Positions 33,607-33,637 of a stretch of DNA of 33,637 bases are shown piece by piece. Both the position numbers and the translations under genes were made by a program. The stretch spans positions 1 to 33,637 of the forward strand of contig JBDREX010000063.1 of assembly GCA_043819345.1 (NCBI GenBank), in the 5' to 3' direction. Source of the stretch: CAYRDK01 sp043819345. GTDB taxonomy: Bacteria; Omnitrophota; Gorgyraeia; Velamenicoccales; Velamenicoccaceae. The notes under the pieces were generated by a model that saw only the letters and a program-made list of their open reading frames with translations, did not search any database and was not told where the DNA came from. Position 1 is the stretch's first letter, and each line of letters begins with the position of its first letter.

Positions 33607-33637
33607 GCAGGATAATTGTCGCAAGAGAATTTCCTGC
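33607..33637. repeat. inverted repeat at the window edge
   Basis: GCAGGATAATT (33607-33617) pairs with AATTTCCTGC (33628-33637), ten pairs with one bulged base around a 10-base loop. It may continue or belong to an element outside the window; no gene is seen in 33450-33637. Confidence 0.4.

Overview
This window is one long block of genes that all lie on the minus strand, read from about 33449 down to 1. It holds a nearly complete division and cell wall (dcw) cluster with housekeeping genes on both sides. The organism is a Gram-negative-type bacterium: MurE carries the DNPR motif of meso-diaminopimelate-adding enzymes, FtsL, FtsQ, FtsI and FtsW are all present, and there is a typical lipoprotein. 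The mix of a dcw cluster without ftsZ beside ftsA, a PilZ gene inside the cluster, and a DksA/TraR gene after ileS suggests an uncultured lineage related to the PVC group, such as Omnitrophota. That placement is an inference from gene content and style only.

Layout in transcription order. (1) 33449-27280: calcineurin-like phosphoesterase, ligA, a lipoprotein of unknown function, a glyoxalase II-like metallo-hydrolase, a XerC/D recombinase and a CCA-adding-type tRNA nucleotidyltransferase. (2) 27246-24333: rbfA, nrnA, truB, ribF, the tail of the widespread nusA-infB-rbfA-truB-ribF ribosome and tRNA maturation block. (3) A 344-base non-coding region with a strong sigma70-type promoter and a MraZ operator. 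(4) 23988-6103: mraZ, a PilZ protein, rsmH, ftsL, ftsI, murE, murF, mraY, murD, ftsW, murG, a secreted gluzincin-like protease, murC, murB, ddl, ftsQ, ftsA. (5) 5934-1: yggS, proC, mtnP, ileS and a DksA/TraR zinc-finger gene cut by the window edge.

The dcw genes mostly overlap by 1-11 bases (murC/murB by about 29), which points to one translationally coupled transcript starting at the mraZ promoter. Together they cover the cytoplasmic Mur ligase steps (murC, D, E, F; murB; ddl), the lipid steps (mraY, murG), septal synthesis (ftsW, ftsI) and the divisome scaffold (ftsL, ftsQ, ftsA). Departures from the common plan are: no ftsZ between ftsA and yggS, a c-di-GMP-binding-type PilZ protein between mraZ and rsmH, and a metalloprotease between murG and murC.

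The most unusual non-coding signals are degenerate octamer-repeat arrays in intergenic spaces (two arranged as inverted arrays around a GTTTAAC centre), a 19-base exact repeat in front of two distant genes, and three contiguous 10-base MraZ-box repeats between the mraZ promoter and its start codon. I saw no rRNA, tRNA, CRISPR array or insertion sequence. Several start codons are chosen downstream of the longest possible reading frame; the reasons are given per gene.
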